Source: a virus. Taken from it: a stretch of 59,401 nucleotides of DNA. A program made the position numbers and the translations under genes. Positions 39,976 through 48,750 of this stretch are shown here, piece by piece. The stretch's first letter is position 1. Every line of letters starts with the position of its first letter. Below the pieces are notes generated by a model. It saw nothing but the letters and a program-made list of their open reading frames with translations, made no database searches and had not been told where the DNA came from. The DNA lies in the IMG/VR virus record IMGVR_UViG_3300009168_000012, positions 1 to 59,401 of that record; one strand, given 5' to 3'.

Positions 39976-40053
39976 ATGTTCCTTGCTTTAATTATAGTGA
40001 TTTTTTTAATTATGGTTGCTGCTGCACAAATGGCAAATGACATGGATGAATAA
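39976..40053 (+). CDS. Tiny membrane peptide, 25 aa
   Basis: ORF of a hydrophobic helix (FLALIIVIFLIMVAAA) with a short acidic tail (MANDMDE). It is too small to be sure of, but the clean helix, the position between two genes and the similarity in form to other tiny membrane peptides of this genome make it plausible. Confidence 0.4.
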   Translation: MFLALIIVIFLIMVAAAQMANDMDE

Positions 40054-40070
40054 TTTTTAAAAAGATAATC

Positions 40071-40448
40071 ATGAACAATTGTGAAACTTGTGAACCAATG
40101 TGCTTTGAACATTTTGTACCTTATGCAATCAAGGTCATAAGGAATGACAGCACCAACAACATTCAACTTCAATTGAAAGACCCATATTTTGAAGAAGGGT
40201 TAACAGGTGCAAGTATTAAGATGCAGATAAAGGATGAAACAACAGGAGCAGTGAAAAAAGAATTATCAACAGACAGTGGTGGCATTCTTATTCAGGATGA
40301 AGCTGAAGGGATTTTTGATATTCTTCCTTACTTGTGTGATTTGACTGTTAAGCAATACAATTATGATATTCAAATCACATACAACAATGGAATGGTGAAG
40401 ACAAGATTCAAAGGAAAATACACTGTTTTAAATGACATAACACAATGA
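40071..40448 (+). CDS. BppU N-domain-like baseplate protein, 125 aa
   Basis: The pattern of strands, with LQLQLKDPYFEEGLTGASIKMQIKDE near the start and YNYDIQITYNNGMVKTRFKGKYTV near the end, matches BppU N-terminal domains, in which the gene product supports fibres on a baseplate. The N-terminus carries CETCEPMC, a possible metal site. The stop overlaps the collagen-repeat gene ATG (ATGA), so the two are made together and probably assemble together. Confidence 0.65.
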   Translation: MNNCETCEPMCFEHFVPYAIKVIRNDSTNNIQLQLKDPYFEEGLTGASIKMQIKDETTGAVKKELSTDSGGILIQDEAEGIFDILPYLCDLTVKQYNYDIQITYNNGMVKTRFKGKYTVLNDITQ

Positions 40449-41725
40449 TTGATGCAATTATAACACCAACAGGAAACATTGTTGAAGTGACAATCACTGA
40501 AGATGGCAAAATCATAAAAGCATATCTTAATTGCAATGATGTTGGTGTTGGTATTCCCGGCCCAATTGGCCCAATTGGCGAACAGGGTGAGCAAGGTATT
40601 CAAGGTGAACAGGGAATCCAAGGTGAGCAGGGTGTTCAGGGAATCCAAGGTGAAAAAGGTGAGCAGGGTGAGCAAGGCATTCAAGGGATTCAGGGTGTTC
40701 AGGGAGAGCAGGGAATACAGGGTGAGCAAGGCATTCAGGGTGAGCAGGGTGATGCAGGTAATTCAACAAGTTTGTTTGAATACAATTACAACACAGCATT
40801 CACACCACCACCTTCAGTGGGAACATTCAGAAGCAATGGTGCATCAGCAGCAACTTCAACAATTGTTTGGATAAATAAAATTGACATAACAAATGCTGAC
40901 AGAAAAATATTTTTATTAGCTGGAAAAGCTGAAAGCATTTTTTATATCCAAGATGTTAATGACAGTGATATTTATGCAAAGTATAAGCTGACAAGTGATG
41001 CAACTGATGATGGAAATTATATCACCATGCATCTTGCATATCAGGAAGGAGCAGGTTCATTGATTGGCAACAACAGGTGTTTATTGGGAATATACACCCA
41101 AGGCAATACTGGCCCAATTGGCCCACAAGGAATCCAAGGGATTCAGGGTGAGCAAGGTGAGCAGGGTGAGCAGGGTGAAAAAGGTGAGCAGGGGATTCAG
41201 GGGATTCCCGGCCCACAAGGAATCCAAGGAAATCAAGGGATTCAGGGAATCCAAGGTGTGCCGGGGCCAAAAGGAGATAAAGGAGATATTGGAGATACAG
41301 GAGCAGGTTTTTCAGATGGTGACAAAGGTGATATGATTATAAGTGACAATGGTGAAACAATCACCTTGGAACAGAATTTAAAGATTGACAGCAAGGGTGT
41401 TGTTCTTGATGGAATGGGAACAGTGATAATTGCAGCAAATACTTCTTATGGTTTTTCAATCATTCCTTTTGCATGTAACATAACAGGGTGGGACGTAACT
41501 GCTGACCAAACAGGAAGCATTGTGTTTGATGTAAAAGTTGGTGGAACAAGTATCATTGGTGGAGGTAATAAACCAACCTTGACTTCACAACAGACCAATT
41601 CAGCCAATGTTTCAGGATGGACAGGAAGCAATGGTTTACCTGTTAATGCAAAACTTGAATTTATTGCTGTATCAGCAGCAGTTGTCACAAGGGTAACACT
41701 AACATTATATTTATTTAGATTATAA
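40445..41725 (+). CDS. Collagen-repeat tail fibre, 426 aa
   Basis: Two blocks of Gly-X-Y triplets: residues about 34-100 (GPIGPIGEQGEQGIQGEQG and on) and about 221-285 (GPIGPQGIQGIQG and on). The triplets favour Q and E and would form trimeric collagen-like stalks. Between them is a globular domain of about 120 residues and after them a C-terminal beta domain (about 140 residues) that likely trimerises or binds the receptor. Collagen stalks are common in phage fibres. It is coupled to the BppU-like gene upstream. Confidence 0.85.
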   Translation: MIDAIITPTGNIVEVTITEDGKIIKAYLNCNDVGVGIPGPIGPIGEQGEQGIQGEQGIQGEQGVQGIQGEKGEQGEQGIQGIQGVQGEQGIQGEQGIQGEQGDAGNSTSLFEYNYNTAFTPPPSVGTFRSNGASAATSTIVWINKIDITNADRKIFLLAGKAESIFYIQDVNDSDIYAKYKLTSDATDDGNYITMHLAYQEGAGSLIGNNRCLLGIYTQGNTGPIGPQGIQGIQGEQGEQGEQGEKGEQGIQGIPGPQGIQGNQGIQGIQGVPGPKGDKGDIGDTGAGFSDGDKGDMIISDNGETITLEQNLKIDSKGVVLDGMGTVIIAANTSYGFSIIPFACNITGWDVTADQTGSIVFDVKVGGTSIIGGGNKPTLTSQQTNSANVSGWTGSNGLPVNAKLEFIAVSAAVVTRVTLTLYLFRL

Positions 41726-41728
41726 TAT

Positions 41729-42910
41729 ATGGCTGACCGTTATTGGGTTGGAGGTGGAGCAAATAACAATTGGGTGACTGCTGGCAATTGGTCTGCAACA
41801 AGTGGTGGTGCAGGAGGTGCAACAGTTCCAACAGTTGCAGATGCAGTCATTTTCAATGGAGTTGGAGCAAATGCCAATGGCACAAGCACCATTTCATTAA
41901 ATATCACAATCCTTTCATTGACATTTACAGCAGGGTTCACAGGTTCAATGGTGCATACAGGAAACTTGACTGTTTCAGGAAGTGTGACCTTACACAATAA
42001 TTATTCCATTTCAGGTGCAGGAAATATCACTGTTAATGCAGCATCCACTTTGACTTCAAATGGACGAACATGGCCAAATCCTTTGGTCTTAACAGTTGCA
42101 TCAACAACAAAAACATTGGCAGATAATTGGACAGTTGGTGCCTTACAGTTAACAAATGGATTTACTGTAAATGGTAACACCATTTTTGTAAATGGCAGTT
42201 TAACATTATCAGGTGGTGGAACATTTTCAGGAACCACTACTTTAAATTTACAGGGTTCAGGTTCATGGATTGGAAGCAACCCATTATCACTTACAACAAC
42301 CATTTCAGGGAGTTATTCACTGGCAAGTGGAACAGTGACTTTTGGTGGTGCTGTCAATAATCCAATATTGACCATAACAGGAATATTAGCAACAGCAGGT
42401 TCATTGTTACAAATTGCATCAAGCTGCACCATAAATTCAGGGACAGTAATTTGGAATAATGTGACCATGACAGCATTTTCAGCAATGACATTATCATCAC
42501 CATTGAGAGGAAATATTTTAACCATTGCAGCAGCAATCAATGCTCAATTTATTGGTGGCAACAGGTGGGACTTCAATCAATTCATTGGACTTGCAGCAGG
42601 TACAATCCAAACATATAATTTGCAAGCAGGTGTGGATTATCAGGTATGGGAAGCATTAACCATAAATCAGGGAAGGACAGGTGCAGCAGTTACCATTGCT
42701 TCAAACAGTGGAACCGTAAAAGCTAAATTATTTTTAGCACCTGAAGCAACCTGCAATACCAATGCAAACTTCACAAGAATTGATGCAAGCATTGAAGCAA
42801 CAGGTTATGGAATTTTCAGCAGAACAATAAACACTTGGAATGGTGTGGTAACTGATTGTTTTAATGTCAACTCATTCACAGATTATGAAATGGTTGGATT
42901 AACTTTTTAA
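41729..42910 (+). CDS. Repeat-rich adhesin-like protein A, 393 aa
   Basis: Begins MADRYWVGGGANNNWVTAGN, a motif shared with the next gene. The body is glycine-, serine- and threonine-rich with regularly spaced hydrophobic strands, suggesting a beta-helix or beta-solenoid. The end (CNTNANFTRIDAS...INTWNGVVTDCFNVN) is also shared with protein B. It lies in the fibre region and may bind glycans. It has no catalytic motif. It arose with the next gene by tandem duplication. Confidence 0.7.
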   Translation: MADRYWVGGGANNNWVTAGNWSATSGGAGGATVPTVADAVIFNGVGANANGTSTISLNITILSLTFTAGFTGSMVHTGNLTVSGSVTLHNNYSISGAGNITVNAASTLTSNGRTWPNPLVLTVASTTKTLADNWTVGALQLTNGFTVNGNTIFVNGSLTLSGGGTFSGTTTLNLQGSGSWIGSNPLSLTTTISGSYSLASGTVTFGGAVNNPILTITGILATAGSLLQIASSCTINSGTVIWNNVTMTAFSAMTLSSPLRGNILTIAAAINAQFIGGNRWDFNQFIGLAAGTIQTYNLQAGVDYQVWEALTINQGRTGAAVTIASNSGTVKAKLFLAPEATCNTNANFTRIDASIEATGYGIFSRTINTWNGVVTDCFNVNSFTDYEMVGLTF

Positions 42911-42912
42911 TT

Positions 42913-43752
42913 ATGGCTGACAGATATTGGGTAGGCGGTGGAAGCAGTGCAAACTGGGCTGCAACAGCACCGACAAATTGGAGTGATGCAAGTGGAGGTG
43001 TTAACAATTTTTCTGTTCCCACAACAACAGATAATGCCATATTGGATGGAGTGGGTGTTAATGCAAATGGAAGCAGCATTATCAGTGCCGTCATTACAAT
43101 TGCGAATTTATCAGTAAGGGCGGGTTTTACCGGAACCATTGCACACAATGCAGTGGTGACAATCAATGGTGGAATTGGATTGGGAATAAGCTGCACCATA
43201 ACAGGAACAGCAGCAATCACAATGGGTGCAACAACAGGTTCATTGACTTCAAATGGTAAAACATGGCCGAACAGCATCAACCTTTCAGGAGGTACAAAAA
43301 CATTTGCAGATGGGTGGACATTGGGTGGAAACCTGAATATTTTAGCAACAACAAATATCACTTTATCAGGATTGTTGACAGCAAATGCAATTGTAATGAC
43401 ACCAACATTTTCTGCAACCTTTGCGGGAACATTTGGATGGATTATAAACCAATTTTTAAATCAGGGTGTTGCAGCATCAACAGTGACATTGCAGGAAGGG
43501 TTGACTTATACAATCAACACAAATTTCAATGCTTTTGCAAACAGGAATGGATTGGATATTTTCACCTCAAACCATGCAACAAATAAGACTTACTTAATAT
43601 TGAATGAAGGAGCAACTTGCAATACCAATGGGAACTTCACAAGGATTGATGCAAGTGGTGGAAGACCAATCAGGACATGGAATGGTGTGGTGATTGATTG
43701 CATCAACATTCAAAGGATTACTGATTTAAGAACTGTTTCATTAACCTTTTAA
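42913..43752 (+). CDS. Repeat-rich adhesin-like protein B, 279 aa, paralogue of A
   Basis: Two bases after protein A and related along its length: the start MADRYWVGGGSSANW, the block AGFTGTIAHNA (A has AGFTGSMVHTG), TSNGKTWPN and the C-terminal GNFTRIDAS and WNGVVIDC. It is 114 residues shorter, missing repeats in the middle. Duplication followed by drift suggests that receptor binding is under pressure to change. Beta-solenoid structure expected. Confidence 0.7.
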   Translation: MADRYWVGGGSSANWAATAPTNWSDASGGVNNFSVPTTTDNAILDGVGVNANGSSIISAVITIANLSVRAGFTGTIAHNAVVTINGGIGLGISCTITGTAAITMGATTGSLTSNGKTWPNSINLSGGTKTFADGWTLGGNLNILATTNITLSGLLTANAIVMTPTFSATFAGTFGWIINQFLNQGVAASTVTLQEGLTYTINTNFNAFANRNGLDIFTSNHATNKTYLILNEGATCNTNGNFTRIDASGGRPIRTWNGVVIDCINIQRITDLRTVSLTF

Positions 43753-43763
43753 AACCTTATATC

Positions 43764-43931
43764 ATGCTCTCAACATTATTCACCATTTTATTTGTGCTTG
43801 TTATTATTGGGTTGATTCTGTATTTGGTCAACCGTTTACCGATTGATGCAAATATCAAAACCATTATTTATGTCCTTGTCATTATTGTGGTGTTGGCATG
43901 GTTATTGAATCATTTTGGCATTCTTGCTTAA
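43764..43931 (+). CDS. Small two-helix membrane protein, 55 aa, holin-like
   Basis: Hydrophobic segments at residues 3-22 and 34-52 flank a short polar loop (NRLPIDANIK), the layout of two-helix small proteins of the Thivi_2564 type found in bacteria and phages and of class II holins. It closes the late block before a strong terminator. It is the best holin candidate here by topology and position, but without an adjacent endolysin the role stays inferred. Confidence 0.65.
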   Translation: MLSTLFTILFVLVIIGLILYLVNRLPIDANIKTIIYVLVIIVVLAWLLNHFGILA

Positions 43932-43978
43932 TAAGTAACTCTTACTTATTAAATGCAGGAAAATGAAAACATAAGGGT

Positions 43979-44017
43979 ATGTCCTTTCAATATTTTTATT
44001 GAAGGGACATTTTTTTT
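43979..44017 (+). terminator. Strong rho-independent terminator
   Basis: A 13-bp stem (ATGTCCTTTCAAT / ATTGAAGGGACAT, one G-U pair) with a 6-base loop is followed by seven Ts. It ends the fibre operon. Confidence 0.9.
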
Positions 44018-44093
44018 GAAAATTTCTTAAATTTTACCTTTTTGTTTATAAATATTTGTGCAGTATCTTGAATACAATATGTTTGTCCAATCA

Positions 44094-44330
44094 ATGACAA
44101 CTGCACAAGTGAAGATGAAAATGAAGCTGACCAAGGAAGTGATTGAAAAAATCAACAATGTTCCCACAAGAAGAAGGATTGGGGAAGCATTGGAAATTGG
44201 TGATGCAATGTTGTACCGACATATCAACACCAACAAGGTCAATGGAAGGTTAACCAAAATTGATGCACTTCAGGTGATTGCACTGGAAGTGGGAGTTGAT
44301 GATATTATGATGATTGTGGAACACGATTAA
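44094..44330 (+). CDS. Putative HTH DNA-binding protein, 78 aa
   Basis: The start was placed at MTTAQVKMKMK (44094); an upstream in-frame ATG at 44079 is an alternative. The central helices RRIGEALEIGDAMLYRHINTNKVNG resemble a helix-turn-helix with recognition helix AMLYRHINT. It follows the late terminator and precedes small genes of unknown role, where a regulator would be expected. It is the better of the two HTH candidates in the genome. Confidence 0.6.
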   Translation: MTTAQVKMKMKLTKEVIEKINNVPTRRRIGEALEIGDAMLYRHINTNKVNGRLTKIDALQVIALEVGVDDIMMIVEHD

Positions 44331-44342
44331 TATTTTTCTGAA

Positions 44343-44642
44343 ATGGAATTAAGCAACCAAATTATTGCTTCAATGGATTATTTTGGTTTCACTGCAACCA
44401 AAAATGATTTTTGCATCAAATTCATGTTGGATGAACCAATCAAGAAATATATTGTGGTCACATTTTATGACACTGTTGAATGCTGGAAATTTGATGAAAT
44501 CAGCAACCGTTTTGTCATTTCATTGCAGGTAAAATATAAAGTCAACTTCACTTTTGCTGAATGGCTGATGGTGATGCATCTTGGTGAAATATTATCCATA
44601 CCTGAAATGATGAACAAATATCCTGATGTAATAACATTTTAA
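44343..44642 (+). CDS. Hypothetical protein, 99 aa
   Basis: Alpha/beta protein beginning MELSNQIIASMDYFGF, with strands (YIVVTFYDTVECWKF) and a helical end. It starts 12 bases after the HTH gene and probably shares its transcript. No motif recognised. Confidence 0.65.
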   Translation: MELSNQIIASMDYFGFTATKNDFCIKFMLDEPIKKYIVVTFYDTVECWKFDEISNRFVISLQVKYKVNFTFAEWLMVMHLGEILSIPEMMNKYPDVITF

Positions 44643-44676
44643 TTTATATTTTCTCACAAAATAAAATCTCACAAAA

Positions 44677-44958
44677 ATGAGTAAAACGATTGAAGAAGTA
44701 CAGAAGCAATTTTCAAATGATTTGAAAGAAGCTGCAATGGACATTGAAAGATTATCTGACCGATTGGAAGGAGGTCTTGACAGTGAAGAGGTGGAGGACT
44801 TGAAAAATGAATTTCAGGGAGTTTGCAGGAAACTCACCGAACTTTCAAAAATTGCGTCTGACACTGATGCAGATGCAACTGCACCTTATGGAATTGGAAC
44901 TGATGCAACTGAAAATGGTGGTTCAAAAGAAGATGAAGCAGCATTGAACAGGGAATGA
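44677..44958 (+). CDS. Acidic helical protein, 93 aa
   Basis: Two charged helices (KTIEEVQKQFSNDLKEAAMD and the segment ending CRKLTELSKI) followed by an acidic disordered tail (DTDADATAPYG..EDEAALNRE). It is preceded by TCTCACAAAATAAAATCTCACAAAA, two copies of the TCTCACA motif. It could be an adaptor or inhibitor binding a basic partner; this is unsupported beyond charge. Confidence 0.6.
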   Translation: MSKTIEEVQKQFSNDLKEAAMDIERLSDRLEGGLDSEEVEDLKNEFQGVCRKLTELSKIASDTDADATAPYGIGTDATENGGSKEDEAALNRE

Positions 44959-45002
44959 TTTTTTAACAGTTACTTTTTTTATAACCATTTAAAACGATTA
45001 CA

Positions 45003-45332
45003 ATGGCAAACGAACAACAATTTGGTAATCAAAGTGAAGACCAAATCAGGAAGCAGCAGCAGGAGCAAAAAGAACGTGAACAAAAAGAAGGTGTGGATTT
45101 AGGACGCAAAGCACCAAATGAAACAAGGGATGAAACTGAAAAAAGGTGGGCTGAAGAAGATGCAAAAAGAACTGGCCAACCAACTGAAGAAGATATTAAG
45201 CGGATTCAGAAGGAGAACAATGAAAATCCAAATTATGCAAATCAACCACCTCAACAGGATAAAGGAACCCAATCACAAACACAACCAAATCAACCACCAC
45301 CACCAACACCACCTTACCAAAAAGGTTCTTAA
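45003..45332 (+). CDS. Low-complexity Q/E/P-rich protein, 109 aa
   Basis: Disordered throughout: an N-terminal glutamine- and glutamate-rich region (QIRKQQQEQKEREQKEG), a charged middle and a proline-rich tail (PNQPPPPTPPYQKGS). No fold or catalytic site. Such proteins may be head-filling or linker proteins, or bind a host partner. It is the last gene before an RNA-rich gap. Confidence 0.6.
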   Translation: MANEQQFGNQSEDQIRKQQQEQKEREQKEGVDLGRKAPNETRDETEKRWAEEDAKRTGQPTEEDIKRIQKENNENPNYANQPPQQDKGTQSQTQPNQPPPPTPPYQKGS

Positions 45333-45359
45333 TCCATAACTCTCACCTCTCACACAAAG

Positions 45360-45478
45360 AAATGCGCTTACAGCATTTGGGGCATTTAATAAATAAGTGA
45401 GGCTGTAAAAATCACCACTGACAACCTTAAAAGTTTTAATCAAACTGTTAACAATGAACTGGAAGTTGGTGGTGATTT
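45360..45478 (+). ncRNA. Candidate structured RNA, upper part of gap 45333-45656
   Basis: AAATGC (45360-45365) can pair with either of two GCATTT copies (45373-45378, 45382-45387), a possible switch. Next, AAATCACCAC (45409-45418) pairs with GTGGTGATTT (45469-45478) and, inside it, CAAC (45422-45425) with GTTG (45465-45468), closing a small hairpin AGTTT/AAACT (45432-45446). No gene fits. The fold extends toward a tRNA-like element, and one transcript may hold both. Confidence 0.5.
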
Positions 45479-45485
45479 ATTTTAT

Positions 45486-45552
45486 TGAAGGAAGGTGTTA
45501 ACAGGTAACACTTAATTAATAAGATTAGTGTGGTTCAATTCCACTTCCTTCA
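45486..45552 (+). tRNA. tRNA-like element, probably degenerate
   Basis: Seen: a 7-bp acceptor (TGAAGGA / TCCTTCA), a D-arm GTGT..ACAC with a loop containing AACAGG, and a T-arm with loop TTCAATT closed by GTGG/CCAC, which fits the TTCRANN T-loop rule. A middle stem TTAAT/ATTAG closes loop TAATAAG, whose second base is A instead of the usual U. The variable region is only about one base and no CCA is encoded. It may therefore be a decayed tRNA or a mimic; the anticodon is not safely readable. Confidence 0.35.
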
Positions 45553-45591
45553 ACGCTTTTCCTTTGGGTTCAGAATGAATATCTCAAAGAC

Positions 45592-45623
45592 GGAAGTTGG
45601 TTTTAACTAACTTCCCTTTTTTT
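45592..45623 (+). terminator. Strong rho-independent terminator
   Basis: GGAAGTT / AACTTCC with a 10-base loop followed by seven Ts. It closes the RNA-only gap before the recombination genes and suggests that the upstream RNA is a defined transcript. Confidence 0.85.
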
Positions 45624-45656
45624 CTCTTCAAAAAATGTCATTAATAATTTGGTCAT

Positions 45657-47687
45657 ATGAAATATATAAAACTTCTCAACCTTGAATTAAGTAATTTTAA
45701 GGGAATAAGACATTTTCAATTCAATTTAACCAATAACACAAATGTTTATGGTGCCAATGAAACAGGTAAATCAACCCTTAACAGTGCATTCACTTGGTTG
45801 CTGACAGGTAAGGATGAATTTGAAAGGGATGACTTTCAAATCAAGAACACCAAGCTGAAGGAACTGAATAAATTGCCACATGAAGTGACCGGGATTTTGC
45901 AGGTTGATGGTAATGAGGTAAAATTGAAAAGGGTATTCATTGAAAAGTGGGTAAGGGAGAGAGGACAGAAGGAACAGATTTTCAAAGGTCACACAACTGA
46001 ATATTACTTCAATGATGTTCCTGTATCTGCAACAGAATACAATGCCAAGGTGAGTGAGATTATTCCACCTGATTTGATTAAGCTGCTGACAAGTGCCACT
46101 TATTTTAATTCCCTGCATTGGGAAAAGCAAAGACAGCATCTTTTGCGGATTGCTGGCAACATTACCAATGAGCAGGTGATTCAATCATTGCATCATGACC
46201 ATGCAGAAGACTTCACCAATTTGCTGATGGTGATGAATGCAGGTAAGACACTGGAAGAATATAAAAAGGAACTTGCTGCAAAGAAAGCATTGCTGAAGAA
46301 GAAGATTGCAGGTTATCAACCAAGGATTGATGAAGTAAGAAGGAACCGTCCTGAAACTTTTAATTGGCAAGAACTGGAAGAAGAGATTGCAACCAAGGAA
46401 AGAAGGATTGGTGATATAAACCAAATGCTTGAAGATGCTGCACAAAAGGTCAATGTGGCAAATCAGGTGTATGTGACAAAATCAAGGAAATTAAATTCAA
46501 TGGAATTTGACCTTGAAGGGATAAAGGTGAAAGCAAGGAATGAAATATTGTCAAGGCAAAATAAAATTGATGTTGACAAGCATGCAACAGAAATTGAGAT
46601 TCAAAATGTTCAGGCAAAATTCAACAACCTTCAGAATGAAGCATTGGGAAGCAAAAATTATATTGATGGATATAAAAAGAAGATTGAAGAGAACCTTGAA
46701 AAAATTAATGGATTGCGTGAAAGCTGGAAGAAAATCAATGCTTGGAAGTTTCAGTTTGATGATAATGCTGCTGTTTGCCCGACTTGTCACCAATCACTTC
46801 CTGAAGGTGATGTTGCAAGCAAGAAAGAAAATCTGTTGAAAAGTTTCAATGAAAACAAGCAACAGCACTTGAATAATTTGGTGGAGGAATCCAACAGGTT
46901 GAAAGCTGAAAATGCTGACAGGGAAAAAAGCATTAAAGAAATGGGTGTTGACCGTTCAATTGAAATGGAGCATTTGACAATCCTGCTTGATTCACTGAAG
47001 ATGAAGCTGATTGAATTAAGGAAAGCAAGTGCAGCATTTTCACCTGAAGAAACTGATTTAAAGGTTGAAGCATTATTGCATTTGAATGGTGATGCTCTTA
47101 ACCTTGAAGAAGACATTGCAAGACTGAAGAAGGAACTGGAAGGTGGGAAGGTTGGAGATAATGGAACAGATAATCATGTTTATGAAGTTGAGAGAATGAA
47201 CTTAAGAAGTGAGATTGCCAACCTGCAAAAAGCACTGGCAATGAAGAAAGTGGTGGAAGATGCTGATGCAAGAATCAAGGAACTGCAAGGTGAAGAAAGG
47301 CAGACGGCACAAGAGATTGCTGACATTGAGAATGTTGAATTTCAGGTGGAAGAATTTATGAAAGCAAAAATGAACATTCTTGAAGCAAGGGTGAATAAAT
47401 TATTCAAGCATGTGAGATTCAGATTATTTGACAGACAGGTGAATGGTGCTTATGTGGAAGCATGTGTGTGTGAATATGATGGTGTCCCTTATCCAACACT
47501 GAACACTGCTGCAAAGATTCTTGCAGGTGTGGACATTATAAATACATTAAGTAACTTTTATTCAATACATGCACCAATCTTCCTTGACAACAGGGAATCA
47601 ACAGTGTGGATTCCTGAATCACAATCTCAAATCATCAATCTTTATGTGAGTGATGCAGATAAAAAAATGAGGGTTGTAAATTCTTAA
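45657..47687 (+). CDS. SbcC/RecF-like SMC ATPase, 676 aa
   Basis: The N-terminal ATPase half has a Walker A motif GANETGKST (32-40) after the typical start LELSNFKGIRHFQF. A long coiled coil has a zinc-hook CPTC at residues 374-377 near its middle. The C-terminal half carries a Walker B-like IFLDNRE around residue 644. It resembles SbcC without an obvious SbcD partner in the window. With RecT and a nuclease behind it, it likely serves phage recombination or end processing. Spacing to the next gene is 33 bases. Confidence 0.8.
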   Translation: MKYIKLLNLELSNFKGIRHFQFNLTNNTNVYGANETGKSTLNSAFTWLLTGKDEFERDDFQIKNTKLKELNKLPHEVTGILQVDGNEVKLKRVFIEKWVRERGQKEQIFKGHTTEYYFNDVPVSATEYNAKVSEIIPPDLIKLLTSATYFNSLHWEKQRQHLLRIAGNITNEQVIQSLHHDHAEDFTNLLMVMNAGKTLEEYKKELAAKKALLKKKIAGYQPRIDEVRRNRPETFNWQELEEEIATKERRIGDINQMLEDAAQKVNVANQVYVTKSRKLNSMEFDLEGIKVKARNEILSRQNKIDVDKHATEIEIQNVQAKFNNLQNEALGSKNYIDGYKKKIEENLEKINGLRESWKKINAWKFQFDDNAAVCPTCHQSLPEGDVASKKENLLKSFNENKQQHLNNLVEESNRLKAENADREKSIKEMGVDRSIEMEHLTILLDSLKMKLIELRKASAAFSPEETDLKVEALLHLNGDALNLEEDIARLKKELEGGKVGDNGTDNHVYEVERMNLRSEIANLQKALAMKKVVEDADARIKELQGEERQTAQEIADIENVEFQVEEFMKAKMNILEARVNKLFKHVRFRLFDRQVNGAYVEACVCEYDGVPYPTLNTAAKILAGVDIINTLSNFYSIHAPIFLDNRESTVWIPESQSQIINLYVSDADKKMRVVNS

Positions 47688-47720
47688 TCATATTATATTT
47701 GGACAATAAAATTTTTTATC

Positions 47721-48518
47721 ATGGCAAACGATATTCAGCAACAAAACAATCAGGTGTCAACAAGGACACCAAAAGAAAATTTCCTTGCAATCATTGATGC
47801 ACCTGCTGTCAAAAAAAGATTTTCAGAAGTATTGCAAGACACTGCACCTGCATTCATGGGAAGCATGATTGAATTGTTCAATGGTGACACATACCTTCAG
47901 AAGTGCAAACCACTGGACATTGTAAATGAAGCACTGAAAGCTGCTGTCTTAAAGTTAGCCATTAATAAATCATTGGGTTTTGCTTATATCATTCCATATA
48001 AGGACAAACCACAAATGATGATTGGGTACAAAGGATTGATTCAACTGGCCATGAGAACAGGACAATACAGGTTCATCAATGCTGACTTGGTGTATGAAGG
48101 AGAGTTTCAGAAGAAGGATAAATTGACAGGTGAATTTGATATGAATGGTGAGAAGAAGAGTGACAAGGTGGTTGGTTTTTTTGCTTACATTGAATTACTC
48201 AATGGGTTCAGCAAAACCTTATACATGACAGTTGAACAAATCACAAGGCATGCAAAGAAGTATTCAAAAACATATGGCAGTGACAATGGGATTTGGCAAA
48301 AGGAATTTGATGCAATGGCACTGAAGACAGTGTTGAGGAACCTGCTGTCTCATTATGGGTATCTCTCAATTGAAATGTCTGCTGCACTCAATCAGGACAT
48401 GGAAGGTGATTCAGTGGAAGAAAAAGTTCAGGGTGAGATTAGAGGGAATGCCAACACTGAAGAAATTGCATTCACTGAAGTCAATGAACAACAACCTGAA
48501 GACAATTGTCCAATCTAA
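47721..48518 (+). CDS. recT: RecT-type single-strand annealing protein, 265 aa
   Basis: Pairs complementary single strands in phage recombination. The family core is clear: CKPLDIVNEALKAAVLKLAINKSLGFAYIIPYKD, then MIGYKGLIQLAMRTGQYRFINADLVYEGE, a glycine-rich loop LTGEFDMNG, then WQKEFDAMALKTVLRNLLSHYG. Length and order match RecT. The N-terminal 25 residues are disordered and glutamine-rich, the tail acidic, as is usual. It normally works with an exonuclease; the MBL-fold gene at 48751 and the SbcC-like ATPase are candidates. Confidence 0.95.
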   Translation: MANDIQQQNNQVSTRTPKENFLAIIDAPAVKKRFSEVLQDTAPAFMGSMIELFNGDTYLQKCKPLDIVNEALKAAVLKLAINKSLGFAYIIPYKDKPQMMIGYKGLIQLAMRTGQYRFINADLVYEGEFQKKDKLTGEFDMNGEKKSDKVVGFFAYIELLNGFSKTLYMTVEQITRHAKKYSKTYGSDNGIWQKEFDAMALKTVLRNLLSHYGYLSIEMSAALNQDMEGDSVEEKVQGEIRGNANTEEIAFTEVNEQQPEDNCPI

Positions 48519-48527
48519 AATTTTCAA

Positions 48528-48749
48528 ATGGAATATTCAAAAGCAGGAAGGTTTACTTTGACAGTTCAGGAAGAAGCATTGTTGCAAACATTATTGGATG
48601 AAACAGGGTTTGTGTTAAGCAGATACGGAAGTCCAACAATTGTGATGGAAAATAAAAAAATCAGGGTTCTTGTATATGGGAACCATAAGAAATTTTATAA
48701 AACAATTGAAGCAGCAATCAACAGCATCTTAAATATGGAAAAACCATAA
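48528..48749 (+). CDS. Hypothetical protein, 73 aa
   Basis: Ten bases after recT and two before the MBL-fold gene, so part of the recombination operon. It reads as a small alpha-beta fold (FTLTVQEEALLQTLLDETG, IVMENKKIRVLVYGNHKKFY). It might be a cofactor of the recombinase; nothing beyond context supports that. Confidence 0.65.
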   Translation: MEYSKAGRFTLTVQEEALLQTLLDETGFVLSRYGSPTIVMENKKIRVLVYGNHKKFYKTIEAAINSILNMEKP

Positions 48750-48750
48750 A

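Noticed and set aside
40560-40760. Short regular repeats suggesting a CRISPR-like array
   Set aside because: The units are 9- and 18-bp codon repeats of Gly-X-Y triplets in frame within a fibre gene, without spacers; they are collagen repeats. The second block at 41110-41290 is the same.
41740-43361. Long reverse-strand ORFs opposite the adhesin genes
   Set aside because: They mirror the codon bias of the forward repeats, lack promoters and leaders, and overlap well-supported forward genes. The same holds for reverse ORFs opposite the tape measure and tail genes.
45640-45660. Promoter before the SbcC-like gene
   Set aside because: A good TTTGGTCA box is present, but no TAnnTTTG follows at the right distance before the start codon. 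The same applies to the TTTGGACA box near 47699 before recT.
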